64,000 nt of DNA, from assembly GCA_964473735.1 (NCBI GenBank), contig CAYYQD010000001.1, forward strand, positions 20,384-84,383. Direction: 5' to 3'. Positions 49,379 to 58,239 of the stretch are shown here, in pieces (position 1 is the stretch's first letter; each line of letters starts with the position of its first letter). The notes beneath the pieces were generated by a model, which was not told the DNA's origin, made no database searches, and was given only the letters and a program-made list of their open reading frames with translations. Source of the DNA: JAADCS01 sp964473735. Lineage in GTDB: Bacteria > Hydrothermota > Hydrothermia > LBFQ01. The translations under genes and the position numbers were made by a program.

Positions 49379-50377
49379 ATGAGGTACGTCCTTGCGGCGA
49401 TCTTTTTGGCAGGTACGACGGTTGGCCTGTACGGTCAGGCCATGGATTATCTTGGCATACGCCCGGGAACGGTGGGCATGTACGAGGGGTTCCAGAAGGA
49501 CTCCACCTACGTATCCGGAAGCGGATCCACCGTGCGCAACTCCACGGTAGCCGAGACCCTCAGTGTGGATTACAGCTTCACGTACATGGGTTATCCGGGC
49601 CGCGGCATAACGGACAGCAGGTATCTCTCCGGAGACGTCGTAGATACCTCCATATTCGTAGATACGGTGTACGAGATCGGGAGCGACCTCCATCGCCTTA
49701 TGGCGGTAGGTACGGTGGTGGATTCCGCCGGTGATACCGTGGCCTCCAAGGTGGATGTCTTAGCCATCAAGACCCCCCTCACCGTAGGAAACTCCTGGAC
49801 CCTCGGCATAGCGGGCGATACCCTCGTGGCCGATATAGACGGAGATGGGGACTATACTAACCTTGACACCGTGGTCTTCTCCGTTGACAGCGTCTACGTC
49901 CTTAGCATGGGAACCATGACCGTTCCCGCCGGCACGTTTGACAGCGTATATACCATCTACATAAAGCTCCGTGGGAGCCTGTGGTCCTCCCAGGTGTACG
50001 CCGGTACGGGAAGTAGTAGCGCCTCATGGAGCGAGCAGATGATGAGGGACTACTACCTCTTCTGGAAGCCCGGACTCGGCTACATTAAGGACTCCACCTA
50101 CCAGTACGCCCAGTGGTCCTACTATTTCGTTACCATTAAAAACTACGGGTGGGACATGAAGGAGCTGGTGGATTATCTGACCACGGGTGTTGCGGAGTAC
50201 AGGGTATCCAGACCCTCCTTCGTGATGGTGGATGGCGGGGTCCTCCTGAAGTCCCGGGGTACCGTTTACGACGTAACGGGCAGGGTCATCTTCTACGGAA
50301 AGGGATTCGTATCCCTCAACAGGGGCGTGTATCTGGTCCGAGAGGGGAACCGGACCTACCGTGTGATAGTGCGCTGA
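49379..50377 (+). CDS. secreted protein with T9SS-type C-terminal domain
   Basis: 332 residues with a classical signal (MRYVLAAIFLAGTTVGLYG, then Gln). The middle is beta-rich, Thr/Ser/Asp-rich, with 'VADIDGDGDYTNLDTVVFSVD' that could bind calcium, and 'DYYLFWKPGLGYIKD'. The final ~65 residues ('GTVYDVTGRVIFYG', 'NRGVYLVREGNRTYRVIVR') are a sorting domain. Not recognised otherwise. Its stop overlaps the start of the next lipoprotein gene by one base. Confidence 0.8.
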   Translation: MRYVLAAIFLAGTTVGLYGQAMDYLGIRPGTVGMYEGFQKDSTYVSGSGSTVRNSTVAETLSVDYSFTYMGYPGRGITDSRYLSGDVVDTSIFVDTVYEIGSDLHRLMAVGTVVDSAGDTVASKVDVLAIKTPLTVGNSWTLGIAGDTLVADIDGDGDYTNLDTVVFSVDSVYVLSMGTMTVPAGTFDSVYTIYIKLRGSLWSSQVYAGTGSSSASWSEQMMRDYYLFWKPGLGYIKDSTYQYAQWSYYFVTIKNYGWDMKELVDYLTTGVAEYRVSRPSFVMVDGGVLLKSRGTVYDVTGRVIFYGKGFVSLNRGVYLVREGNRTYRVIVR

Positions 50378-51675
50378 TGGGAAGACGCCTTCTGGGGCGG
50401 CTGGGCCTTCTGGCCGCCCCCTTTTATCTCATAACCTGTGCCAACCCCAACTTCGGGGCTTACTTCAACACCTACTACAACATCCAGCAGCTCATGAAAC
50501 GCATAGAGAGGATGGAGAGGGAGGGGGACACCCTATCCGTAAAGAGCAGGTACGACTCCCTTGAGATAAAGGCAGCCTACCTCATCAAGTACTACCCCAA
50601 CTCCAAGTACCTTCCCGACGCCATCTTCTACCTTGGCCTCGCTTTCTCCCGGAAAGGACAGTACGAAAAGGCCGCAGAGAAGTTCAAGGAGTTTCTGACG
50701 TACTTCCCGAACCACCCCCTCGCCATGAGGGCGCGGATAGAGCTGGCGAGAGTGTATGCGCTTGACCCCCGATTCAGGCACAAAGTTCTGGACGCTTTGG
50801 GTGACGTGAGGAACAACGAGGCGTGGTACTGGCTGGCGTACGCCAGCTTTAAGAGCGGGGACTACGATGCGGCGGCGCGCTACCTTGACAGCGTACGCAA
50901 CCTATCCCCTAAGGACCCCCTGTACAGGAAGTACCTGCTTCTGGGCGTAGATGTTCATCTCAAGGCCGGAGATCCCAAGGGGGCGGAGAGATTTTTAGAG
51001 AGGTACCTGTCCCTTGAGCTGAAACCGTCGGAGAGGAAGATAGCGGAGGAGAAGAGAGGGGACATACTCGCGAGCATGGGGAAGTACGACGAGGCCCTTA
51101 AGGTATATTCCTCAATAGACCTTCCACCCACCTCTACGGATGCCGGTAGGGTGGGGTTTAAGATAGCGAAGATACGTCTCGCCCTTGGTGATACCTCTGG
51201 AGCCCTGAAGGATCTGGATAAAGTGGCCAAAACAAGTGCCGATGAGAAGTGGGATGCAATGCTCCTAACCGGCCGTATAAAGCTCATTCAGGGGGATTAC
51301 AACGCGGCCGCCGTGGAGTTTGACAGGGTAGTAAAGAACGCCCCGGAGAGGTGGAAGGAGAGGGCATCGCGGATAAAGATCATCTTAGACGAGTGGAGGA
51401 GGGTTAAGGATAGCAAGGAGACCCCAAAGGTCTATAGAAAGGCGGAGATACTGTACTTTCATCTGGGGAAAGACGAAGAAGCCGAGAGCCTGTGGACCTA
51501 CGTGGCGGACTCCCTCAAAGATTCCACCTACTCCCCGAAGGCGATATACGCCCTCATATACCTGAACCTCGTCAAGGGAGATACGGAGAGGGCCAGAATC
51601 CTGAAGGAAAGGCTCCGGTATGAGTACCCTAAGAGCGGTCTTTATCCTATCGTTTCTGACCTTCTCGGTATTTAG
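50377..51675 (+). CDS. TPR lipoprotein, BamD-like
   Basis: 432 residues from ATG 50377 (TGATG overlap); the frame reaching back to 50149 is an overlap artefact. Signal 'MGRRLLGRLGLLAAPFYLITC' (lipobox LITC) makes it a lipoprotein. TPR repeats from about 50 ('YYPNSKYLPDAIFYLGLAFS', 'GQYEKAAEKFKEFLTYFPNHP') resemble BamD/YbgF-type scaffolds; later repeats are more diverged. Probably outer-membrane or periplasmic scaffold, perhaps for the SpoIID-like protein that overlaps its 3' end by 56 nt. Confidence 0.85.
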   Translation: MGRRLLGRLGLLAAPFYLITCANPNFGAYFNTYYNIQQLMKRIERMEREGDTLSVKSRYDSLEIKAAYLIKYYPNSKYLPDAIFYLGLAFSRKGQYEKAAEKFKEFLTYFPNHPLAMRARIELARVYALDPRFRHKVLDALGDVRNNEAWYWLAYASFKSGDYDAAARYLDSVRNLSPKDPLYRKYLLLGVDVHLKAGDPKGAERFLERYLSLELKPSERKIAEEKRGDILASMGKYDEALKVYSSIDLPPTSTDAGRVGFKIAKIRLALGDTSGALKDLDKVAKTSADEKWDAMLLTGRIKLIQGDYNAAAVEFDRVVKNAPERWKERASRIKIILDEWRRVKDSKETPKVYRKAEILYFHLGKDEEAESLWTYVADSLKDSTYSPKAIYALIYLNLVKGDTERARILKERLRYEYPKSGLYPIVSDLLGI

Positions 51676-53158
51676 CTCCTGCGTTCCGCTGTGGAGGAGA
51701 AAGGGAGAGTTAAGGGTTAGCAGGAGATCTGTCAGCGACACGACACGGTACATGCGCTTTTCTGTCAGGGAGATATTCCGTGAGGAGCCTAACATTCGTG
51801 TGCATATCGGAGATTACAGACGAATAACCCTGTACGGAAGGGGTAGATGTGCCCTTTATAGCGGTACCCATCTGGTATCCTCGGACCCTCCGGACACCCT
51901 GCGGTTCAGGTTAAAAAGGGGTAAAAAGGGAAAGGTTCTGCACTGGGTGGGTTTGGGTGTCTTTACCAACAGGGTAGAGGCCGAAGCTCACCGTGGAGGG
52001 GACAGCACGGTCATCGTAAAGAGGCTGGGGATATATCCGCGCTACTACCTCCTGAAGGGACCCTTCAAAAGCCTTAGGGAGGCCTTGAGGTTCAAGTATC
52101 CGGGGAAGGTAGCCGCCTACTCCATACTGGAGACACCCCCTTCCGGGGAGATAACCGTGCTCCCGATGGATACCGTCCTGCGCTCTCCGGTGATATACAG
52201 GTGCGACACCTTAATCCTGCTCTCCGGCGGAGAACGTCGGAGGTACTTAGGCGAGATGTGGATCATACCCTCAATGGACGCCCGGAAGCTAACCCTCATA
52301 AACCGCCTTAAGGTGGAGGACTACCTGAAGGGGGTGGTGCCGTGGGAGATGTCCCCCTCCTACCCCGTGGAGGCTCTGAAGGCCCAGACCATAGCCGCCC
52401 GCACCCACGCCCTTGACGTCGCCGGGATAAAGTGGGCGCTCCTGAGCGAGCCTTACGACATAACGAGCGACTTCACCACGCAGGTGTATCGCGGTCTGTC
52501 CGGATACGCCCTGATAGACAGCGTAGTGGAATCCACACGGGGTATAGTGATGATGAACGGAGAGAGGTTCAGCATCGCCACCTTCTGTACGTCATGCGGT
52601 GGGAGTCTTGAGAGCGGTGAAAGCTGGGGAGATACCCTCATAAAACCGAAGGCCGACGACCTCCACGGCGTGATAAGGCGGTTTGACCTGAGGAGCCTTA
52701 CGAAGGTTAAGGACACGGGTATGGCCTGCTCTCCCGCAGAGGGGTTGCCCCGGATACTGCGGTACGGTGTAGGGGTCTTCCGATGGCGAAAACGCGTGAG
52801 CCTGAAGCAGGTCGCGAGGAACGTGAGGAGGTACCTCGGTGTAAGGGTCGGGAAAATAAAGAGGGTGAAGGTACTGGAGCGAACGGAGAGTGGAAGGGTG
52901 AAAAAACTCCTGATAGTGGGTAGCCGTCGCAGGGTGGTGGTCGTTGGAGATTGGAACGTCCGCAAGGTCTTAGGTACCAGATCCTCCCTGATAACCTTCC
53001 GCCGTAAGGGAGGGTACCTGTACGTAAGGGGCGGGGGGTGGGGACACGGCGTAGGGATGTGTCAGGTGGGAGCAGGGGTCAGGGCGTACAGGGGGTGGAG
53101 GTACGAGGACATACTACTATTTTACTACGGGAGCGTCACTTTCGTTAAGCTGTGGTGA
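51620..53158 (+). CDS. SpoIID/LytB-domain lipoprotein
   Basis: 512 residues. 'MSTLRAVFILSFLTFSVFSSC' is a lipoprotein signal. A central SPOR-like segment ('YYLLKGPFKSLREALRF') and then the SpoIID domain (about 215-512): 'VEDYLKGVVPWEMSPSYPVE', 'ALKAQTIAARTHAL', 'TFCTSCGGSLE', 'GGGWGHGVGMCQVGAGVRA'. SpoIID is a lytic transglycosylase of peptidoglycan in Bacillus; in non-sporulating didermic bacteria the homologue probably trims denuded glycan strands. The start lies inside the TPR gene. It is last in the operon from 49379. Confidence 0.92.
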   Translation: MSTLRAVFILSFLTFSVFSSCVPLWRRKGELRVSRRSVSDTTRYMRFSVREIFREEPNIRVHIGDYRRITLYGRGRCALYSGTHLVSSDPPDTLRFRLKRGKKGKVLHWVGLGVFTNRVEAEAHRGGDSTVIVKRLGIYPRYYLLKGPFKSLREALRFKYPGKVAAYSILETPPSGEITVLPMDTVLRSPVIYRCDTLILLSGGERRRYLGEMWIIPSMDARKLTLINRLKVEDYLKGVVPWEMSPSYPVEALKAQTIAARTHALDVAGIKWALLSEPYDITSDFTTQVYRGLSGYALIDSVVESTRGIVMMNGERFSIATFCTSCGGSLESGESWGDTLIKPKADDLHGVIRRFDLRSLTKVKDTGMACSPAEGLPRILRYGVGVFRWRKRVSLKQVARNVRRYLGVRVGKIKRVKVLERTESGRVKKLLIVGSRRRVVVVGDWNVRKVLGTRSSLITFRRKGGYLYVRGGGWGHGVGMCQVGAGVRAYRGWRYEDILLFYYGSVTFVKLW

Positions 53159-53159
53159 A

Positions 53160-54389
53160 TTATACCTCCCGAGGCGCTTCCTCCACATCCTCACCACTGC
53201 CAAAGAGAAAAACGCCGACGGTCATGAGGAGGACGCTGAGGACGATTATACCTAAGGCGTAGGCCACGAAGACCTCCGTCCTACCCGGGAAGATTGTCCC
53301 GAGCGAGAAGGCCACGACCGCCGAGGCGAGGCCCCGGGGCATCATGGCCCACAGGACTGCGGCGTCCCTGCCGCTAACGGCCCCGAGGGTGAGACCTAAG
53401 AGTCTGGCGATGGGGTACCTTATGGCTGCTAAGAGCACGAAGACTGTCATGATACCGAATATTACGGACACGGAAGAGAGAATGGAGGGGTCCACAGAGA
53501 GGCCGAGGAGGAGGAAGAAGAAGGTCCTTACTAAGAAAGACACCTCTTCGCTGACCCTCCGTGTGAAGGTATCAAGGGTGAGGTTGAGGACCCTGAGGAC
53601 CTCCTCGCGCAGGATGCGTCCCAGATGGCGTGCGTTGGAGAGAGTCAGGCCTAAAACTAAGGAGGAGAAGGGGCCACTACCTCCTAAGACCTCAACGACC
53701 CCGTAGGTCAAAAGCAGGACACCTAAGGTGGTGGTGAAGGACAGGCCCGTACTGGATACGAACCTCATGGCCTGAAGCCATAGAAATCCCACCGCCACAC
53801 CCACCCCTGCGGCTATTCCGAAGGCCTGAAGGAGCCTCATACCGGGGTTGACGGCGGTGCCTCCCGAGACCACCGTAGCGAGGACGGAAAAACCGACGAC
53901 CACCAACACGTCCGTAAGGACGGACTCCAGAACGGCCACCCCCTTAACGTACTCCGATACTCTCAACCTCTCAACCACGGGGATCACCACCGCTCCGCTC
54001 GTACCTCCCACCATTATACCTACCCCGATGCCCTCCACCAAACTCCCGTACAGGAACTTCCAGAGCAGGGCGACCGCTCCCACACTGAGGGCGAAGGTCA
54101 GGGAGGTGAATAGGGTAGCCACCAGGGACGTGCGCATCAGACTCCCGGGGTTGAAGGTTATACCGCCGGTGAATAGGATCACGGCGAAGGCGACGGCACC
54201 GAAGTAAGGGGCGAAGGCCCGGGCCCCCGCCGGCTCCACCCATCCCAGCACTCCGGCCATCAGGAAACCCACTACTATGAGAGGTAAGACGGGGGCCACC
54301 CCGAACTTCCGAAAAATGACCTCCGCGAAGAAACCGAATACGATAACTCCCCCTATAACCAGGAGGAACAGGGAAGGGGAGAGGTGCAT
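53160..54389 (-). CDS. cation/proton antiporter (CPA1/CPA2 type)
   Basis: 409 residues with about 12 membrane segments. 'APVLPLIVVGFLMAGVLGW', 'AVILFTGGITFNPGSL' and 'GIMVGGTSGAVVIPVVERL' correspond to the KefB/NhaP core, and 'AVLESVLTDVLVVVGF' carries the Asp of the ion-binding site (usual N/T-D). It exchanges Na+ or K+ for H+ across the inner membrane. The ATG directly follows the M16 peptidase stop, so both are translated from one mRNA. No regulatory TrkA domain is attached. Confidence 0.9.
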   Translation of the reverse strand: MHLSPSLFLLVIGGVIVFGFFAEVIFRKFGVAPVLPLIVVGFLMAGVLGWVEPAGARAFAPYFGAVAFAVILFTGGITFNPGSLMRTSLVATLFTSLTFALSVGAVALLWKFLYGSLVEGIGVGIMVGGTSGAVVIPVVERLRVSEYVKGVAVLESVLTDVLVVVGFSVLATVVSGGTAVNPGMRLLQAFGIAAGVGVAVGFLWLQAMRFVSSTGLSFTTTLGVLLLTYGVVEVLGGSGPFSSLVLGLTLSNARHLGRILREEVLRVLNLTLDTFTRRVSEEVSFLVRTFFFLLLGLSVDPSILSSVSVIFGIMTVFVLLAAIRYPIARLLGLTLGAVSGRDAAVLWAMMPRGLASAVVAFSLGTIFPGRTEVFVAYALGIIVLSVLLMTVGVFLFGSGEDVEEAPREV

Positions 54390-55712
54390 TTACCTCTTAA
54401 ACTCCTGCGCTTTCTTCATCCCCTCCATGAAGGCACGCATATCCTTAGGTGGAACGGGTACGAGTTTGACCACCGTGTAGGCTTCGTCGTCCAGATACCT
54501 CCTGACCACCTCTCTGACGTCCTCCTGCGTGACCCTGGCTATCTCCTCGTGGTACCGGTTAACGTAGGCTTCGGGGTCCCCCATCCTCACCCAGCTCCAG
54601 CCTATAACCATGGCCAGACCGTTAGAGCTCTCCCTCTGGTCTATTGCATCCACCAGAGCGGACTTCTTGGCCCTCTTCAGGTACTCCTCCGGGACCAGAT
54701 CCTCCTTAAGCCGCTTTATCTCGCTCAACACCACGGATTCAACGGTGTCGTAGTCGGCGTTGGGCTGGAGGGTTATCCACACCGTGAAGAGGGAGGGGTC
54801 TATCCCGCCGAAGGCACCGGCCCAGTAGGACGTGGCCAGACCTCCCTTTACCAGCTTCTCGTAGAGGGGGGACGTCTTGGAGGACAGATAGGAGGAGAGT
54901 ACGTCCAGAGCGTAGTGGGACGGGTCCTTACTCTCCGGTATGTGCCAGGCCAGAACTAAGTACTTGGTAAAGCCCTCCTTCTTTATGACGGCCTCTCGGC
55001 GACCGAGCTGTTTCGGTTCCCTCGTGCGCACCTCCGGTATGTTCGGCGAGGGTTCGTACTTACCGAAGTACTTATCCGCCCATCGGAAAACGTCCTCCGC
55101 CTTAACGTCCCCAACCACCACCAGGGCCGCGTTGTTGGGGGCGTAGTACCTCGTGTAGTACCTACGAACGTCCTCCACTTTAAGGGCCCGGAGGTCGCTC
55201 ATCCATCCTATCACGGGGTGGCGATATGGGTGGGCTATGAAGGCCGTAGCGTACAGCATCTCCCACGTAATCCCGCTGGGCATGTTCTCCGTGCGCCAGC
55301 GCCTCTCCTCCTGTACGACCTTCACCTCCTCGTCAAATCCCGTGAAGGGAATCTTCCGCATCCGCGCGGCCTCTATCTGCAGCACCTCCTCAACCCTGTT
55401 GGAGGGAACGACCTCGTAGTATGCCGTGGCGTCGCGGGTGGTGAAGGCGTTGTCCCTGCCCCCCATCCGGTCTATGTACTGGCTGAAATCCACCCCCTTC
55501 CACTGGAACCGGAACATCATGTGCTCAAGGACGTGGGATATGCCGGTTATACCGTAGCTCTCGTTCCGGGACCCCACCCTGTACCAGACCTGAACGGCGG
55601 CGACCGGTGCCGAGTGGTCCTCAACGACGAAGACGTGAAGTCCGTTCTTCAGAACCTTCCGCTCTATTTTAACCGGCTGAACCGCTAAACCTACGCTCGC
55701 CATAAAGAGCAT
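54390..55712 (-). CDS. exported M16 family zinc metallopeptidase
   Basis: 440 residues. Leader MLFMASVGLA then Val-Gln (an internal ATG at 55703 is less likely given the box 7 nt before 55712). The inverted zinc motif is 'GISHVLEHMMF' (H-x-x-E-H) with the distant Glu in 'VVQEERRWRTEN'. The second domain has 'GGLATSYWAGAFGGIDPSLF' and the family R/Y region 'RESSNGLAMVIGWSW'. Single-chain half-size M16 peptidases act on peptides in the periplasm, often as pairs; no second one follows. It precedes the antiporter with no gap. Confidence 0.93.
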   Translation of the reverse strand: MLFMASVGLAVQPVKIERKVLKNGLHVFVVEDHSAPVAAVQVWYRVGSRNESYGITGISHVLEHMMFRFQWKGVDFSQYIDRMGGRDNAFTTRDATAYYEVVPSNRVEEVLQIEAARMRKIPFTGFDEEVKVVQEERRWRTENMPSGITWEMLYATAFIAHPYRHPVIGWMSDLRALKVEDVRRYYTRYYAPNNAALVVVGDVKAEDVFRWADKYFGKYEPSPNIPEVRTREPKQLGRREAVIKKEGFTKYLVLAWHIPESKDPSHYALDVLSSYLSSKTSPLYEKLVKGGLATSYWAGAFGGIDPSLFTVWITLQPNADYDTVESVVLSEIKRLKEDLVPEEYLKRAKKSALVDAIDQRESSNGLAMVIGWSWVRMGDPEAYVNRYHEEIARVTQEDVREVVRRYLDDEAYTVVKLVPVPPKDMRAFMEGMKKAQEFKR

Positions 55713-55719
55713 ACCCCGT

Positions 55720-55725
55720 ATTCTA
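55720..55725 (-). promoter_or_regulatory. TAGAAT -10 box, 7 nt before M16 peptidase start
   Basis: Leaderless-type spacing. Confidence 0.65.
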
Positions 55726-55736
55726 CGGCCGCCCGC

Positions 55737-56558
55737 TCAGAACTCAAACAGCTCCGGCAGGTAGGTCTTGAGCATCTCGTTTATCAGGATCTTCTCCTGC
55801 TGGACGGCTACGGAGTCGTCCGTGTATATCACCGTCCTTACGTTAGGCCCCTGAAGGGGACCGAACTTGTCCGGAGGGACCTTTATGTTCTCCTTTACCT
55901 CAACCGCCTCAACGAACACCTGCGAGCCGCTCTCCGTCAACACCTCCCACCCCAGAGGGATGCCCTTGTAGATGAAGAGACGGATGTCCTTGCCCTTGAC
56001 CTTGTAGACGTCGGCCTTCTTCCCGGCTATCTTCTTCACGAAGAGCTGGTTCGGTTTCTGGATCATGCCCTTATAGACTATACCCAGCTGGAGCTCCTTG
56101 GCGAACTTCTCTATCTTGGGTCCCAGCTTGTTCTTCTGCTCCGGTGAAAGCTTGTCCCACCTGCCCTTGAGTATGAGAAACAGGTTGTTGGGCCTTGCGG
56201 AGCCTATGATGGAGTCCGGTATGAAGGTGTCTCGCAGCTCCTTCTTTATGAACTTCCTCTTGAACCGCCTGCCATAAGAGTAAAGCCACTCCTTCGTCCC
56301 TATGTCCCACCCCTCAATGGGAACCCTGCCGAACTTGACGGAGACCACGCTCCGATGTTTGTGGGTCTTCAGACCGTAATCGTCCCACCACAGTTCCTCG
56401 TACCCCTCCTCGTCTCCCGACACCTTGTACTTTATGTAGCCGCTCTTAACGTCGTACGGGTGAAAGACCTCCTCCAGCTTCAGCTTTGAGTAGTCCTTCT
56501 TCTTACCGCAACCTACCACAAAACCCGCCAGTGCTACTGCCAGAAGTACCCGTTTCAT
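55737..56558 (-). CDS. lipoprotein of unknown function
   Basis: 273 residues from ATG 56558; TTG 56579 is an alternative start. Signal 'MKRVLLAVALAGFVVGCGKKK' with lipobox VVGC. The body has 'YIKYKVSGDEEGYEELWWDDYG' (read in parts), 'RDTFIPDSIIGSARPN' and a C-terminal helical tail. Its layout, a strand-rich domain of 200 residues rich in Lys and Trp, is like outer-membrane lipoproteins with LolB-type folds, but no clear family was seen. TAGAAT at 56598-56603 lies further away than usual (about 39 nt), giving a short leader. Confidence 0.75.
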   Translation of the reverse strand: MKRVLLAVALAGFVVGCGKKKDYSKLKLEEVFHPYDVKSGYIKYKVSGDEEGYEELWWDDYGLKTHKHRSVVSVKFGRVPIEGWDIGTKEWLYSYGRRFKRKFIKKELRDTFIPDSIIGSARPNNLFLILKGRWDKLSPEQKNKLGPKIEKFAKELQLGIVYKGMIQKPNQLFVKKIAGKKADVYKVKGKDIRLFIYKGIPLGWEVLTESGSQVFVEAVEVKENIKVPPDKFGPLQGPNVRTVIYTDDSVAVQQEKILINEMLKTYLPELFEF

Positions 56559-56597
56559 AATTGGGGAAGTCTCTTTCAACCCCCCTGCGTTAGTGGT

Positions 56598-56603
56598 ATT
56601 CTA
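56598..56603 (-). promoter_or_regulatory. TAGAAT -10 box of the 55737 lipoprotein gene
   Basis: 39 nt before ATG 56558, or 18 nt before TTG 56579; one of few leading genes with a leader. Confidence 0.5.
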
Positions 56604-56610
56604 AGCCGGA

Positions 56611-57102
56611 CTACCGGTCCTTATAGAGGTCGGCCATGTCCGAGTAGGTTTCCCGGTGCCCCCCGTCGTACTTCTCCGGGTTCTCTAAGAGGTCCTTCAG
56701 CAGGTCTACTGTCAGGTTCTTTACGGGGCTACCGTTCAGGAGGGCGGCCGGGGCGTGGTCGCACAACCCTATGCATTCCGTCTCCTCCACGAAGACTTTG
56801 TTGGGATCGGCGTTCTCCCGGGCGAACTTGAGGAGGTCGTACGCCCCCTTCTGCATGCAGGTCAGGTTGGTACATACGGCCAGCTTGTACCTGGGCCGGG
56901 GCTCAAGGTAGAAGAAGTGGTAGAAGGACGCCACGCTCACGATCTGGGTCTCGGAGTACCCAAGAACCTCCGTTATCAGTCTGATGCCGTCAGGATGGAT
57001 CCATCCGTACTCGTCCTGCACCTCGTGCAAGGCCGCTATCAAAGCGCTGTCCGCCTTGGGGAATATACGCTTTACGTTCTCTAAACGCTCTCTTAAGGTC
57101 AT
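56611..57102 (-). CDS. nuoE: NADH-quinone oxidoreductase subunit E-type (thioredoxin-like 2Fe-2S) protein
   Basis: 163 residues. 'ALHEVQDEYGWIHPDGIRLI' and 'VASFYHFFYLEPRPRYKLAVC' are NuoE/HoxE blocks. The four Cys of the 2Fe-2S cluster are in 'CTNLTC' (C-x4-C) and 'CIGLC' (C-x3-C). In complex I or bifurcating hydrogenases it works with the NuoF flavoprotein. No nuoF or other subunit is adjacent, so the gene is solitary here. TAGAAT lies 9 nt before the ATG. Confidence 0.92.
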   Translation of the reverse strand: MTLRERLENVKRIFPKADSALIAALHEVQDEYGWIHPDGIRLITEVLGYSETQIVSVASFYHFFYLEPRPRYKLAVCTNLTCMQKGAYDLLKFARENADPNKVFVEETECIGLCDHAPAALLNGSPVKNLTVDLLKDLLENPEKYDGGHRETYSDMADLYKDR

Positions 57103-57111
57103 TTGGTGAAT

Positions 57112-57117
57112 ATTCTA
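57112..57117 (-). promoter_or_regulatory. TAGAAT -10 box, 9 nt before nuoE start
   Basis: Leaderless-type spacing. Confidence 0.65.
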
Positions 57118-57149
57118 AGGACTGAACGGGGAAGGTGGGGGAGGGAAGG

Positions 57150-58202
57150 TCAAACTCTCCACCAGTTGAGCAAGCTCATTAGCATCTCTCTGCCCAAATT
57201 CTTTACGCTCCATGCGTTCGCCAGAACCCACAGGGTGAAGAGTACGGCGGTGGAGAGGAAAAACCAGCGGCTTAGAGGGGTCAGGATGAAGGAGAGGTAG
57301 GAGACGTGGTAGAAGAGGTCCCAGTCTGAACTCCCTCTGCCGAAGTTAAGCATGTACCACCTCTTGCCCATACCGAAGGCGAAGCTACCCATGCCAAGGA
57401 GCATGAAGGGGACGTGATGGATGCGGTCGTAGTTGAAGGCGAAGAACAGGGCGGTTACGAAGAACAGGATGCCCACGGCTATAGGGTAGTTGAATATCAC
57501 TCCCCTCATCTGGAACAGGAAAAGCAGGAGACCTGTACCGAGGAGTACGGCCGCCACCTTTAAATAGGAGTAGTTCAGGGAGAAACCGACGAAATTGATG
57601 AGCATGGCACTTTGTGTCAGAATGAAGGTGAGGAAGGCAAGATTCATGGATATCCGGTAAGACACCCGTCTGGAAAAGCGGGGAAGCATGAAGTACATAC
57701 AGCCTAAGAAGGTATGGATCTGGAAACCCAAGAATACGAGATGCAGAAAGGCCTTACCCGAGGTCAGAATGGAGGTCAGACCCCAGATGGCCCCACCTAA
57801 CATGAAAGAGGCGGCCGGTACGTCGTACGGATGTTTGACCGTCCTGTACCGGTAAGTTATGAGTGGAAAGAACTGGAAGACGATGAACAGGACGAAACCC
57901 ACCTTGTAAAAGGGGAGGATAGCCCCCAAATCGTGAAAGAGGGCGTAGTGGAGGATTGAACCCGTCATTAAGATCCACGAGGCGTCTGCCGAGAGCTTGA
58001 ATACGCCTCCCCTGTTCCTCGGAAAGGTTATGCTACCGTGCTGGACGGACAGGACGTACATCTGAACGAATCCCAGAAGGAAGAGGACGTACCTACCCTC
58101 AAGGGTGCTCTGAAAGGCTACCAGCAGGAGGAACAGCAACGAGGAGAGGGAAAAGAGGCGGGCCCACCACATCGTCATGAAGTAGGGTAGGCGAAGGGAC
58201 AC
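57150..58202 (-). CDS. polytopic membrane protein of unknown function
   Basis: 350 residues with about 10 to 12 predicted membrane segments. His residues recur near helix ends ('VQHGSITFPRNRGG', 'LHYALFHDLG', 'FLHLVFLGFQIHTFLGCMYF', 'RIHHVPFMLLGMG'), a pattern seen in haem- or copper-binding membrane proteins such as NnrS and in oxidase subunit I-like proteins, but the family was not firmly recognised. GTG 58202 was chosen because TACAAT lies 6 nt upstream. It precedes nuoE on the same strand but is separated by its promoter; a respiratory role is only a guess. Confidence 0.65.
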   Translation of the reverse strand: MSLRLPYFMTMWWARLFSLSSLLFLLLVAFQSTLEGRYVLFLLGFVQMYVLSVQHGSITFPRNRGGVFKLSADASWILMTGSILHYALFHDLGAILPFYKVGFVLFIVFQFFPLITYRYRTVKHPYDVPAASFMLGGAIWGLTSILTSGKAFLHLVFLGFQIHTFLGCMYFMLPRFSRRVSYRISMNLAFLTFILTQSAMLINFVGFSLNYSYLKVAAVLLGTGLLLFLFQMRGVIFNYPIAVGILFFVTALFFAFNYDRIHHVPFMLLGMGSFAFGMGKRWYMLNFGRGSSDWDLFYHVSYLSFILTPLSRWFFLSTAVLFTLWVLANAWSVKNLGREMLMSLLNWWRV

Positions 58203-58208
58203 CCTCAG

Positions 58209-58214
58209 ATTGTA
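58209..58214 (-). promoter_or_regulatory. TACAAT -10 box, 6 nt before GTG start at 58202
   Basis: Leaderless-type spacing before a GTG codon. Confidence 0.55.
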
Positions 58215-58239
58215 CGGCGGTACGGCGCTCTATACGTTT

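Noticed and set aside
50149..50376. Upstream start for the BamD-like lipoprotein
   Set aside because: The segment is an out-of-frame reading of the secreted protein gene; the lipoprotein signal begins at 50377.
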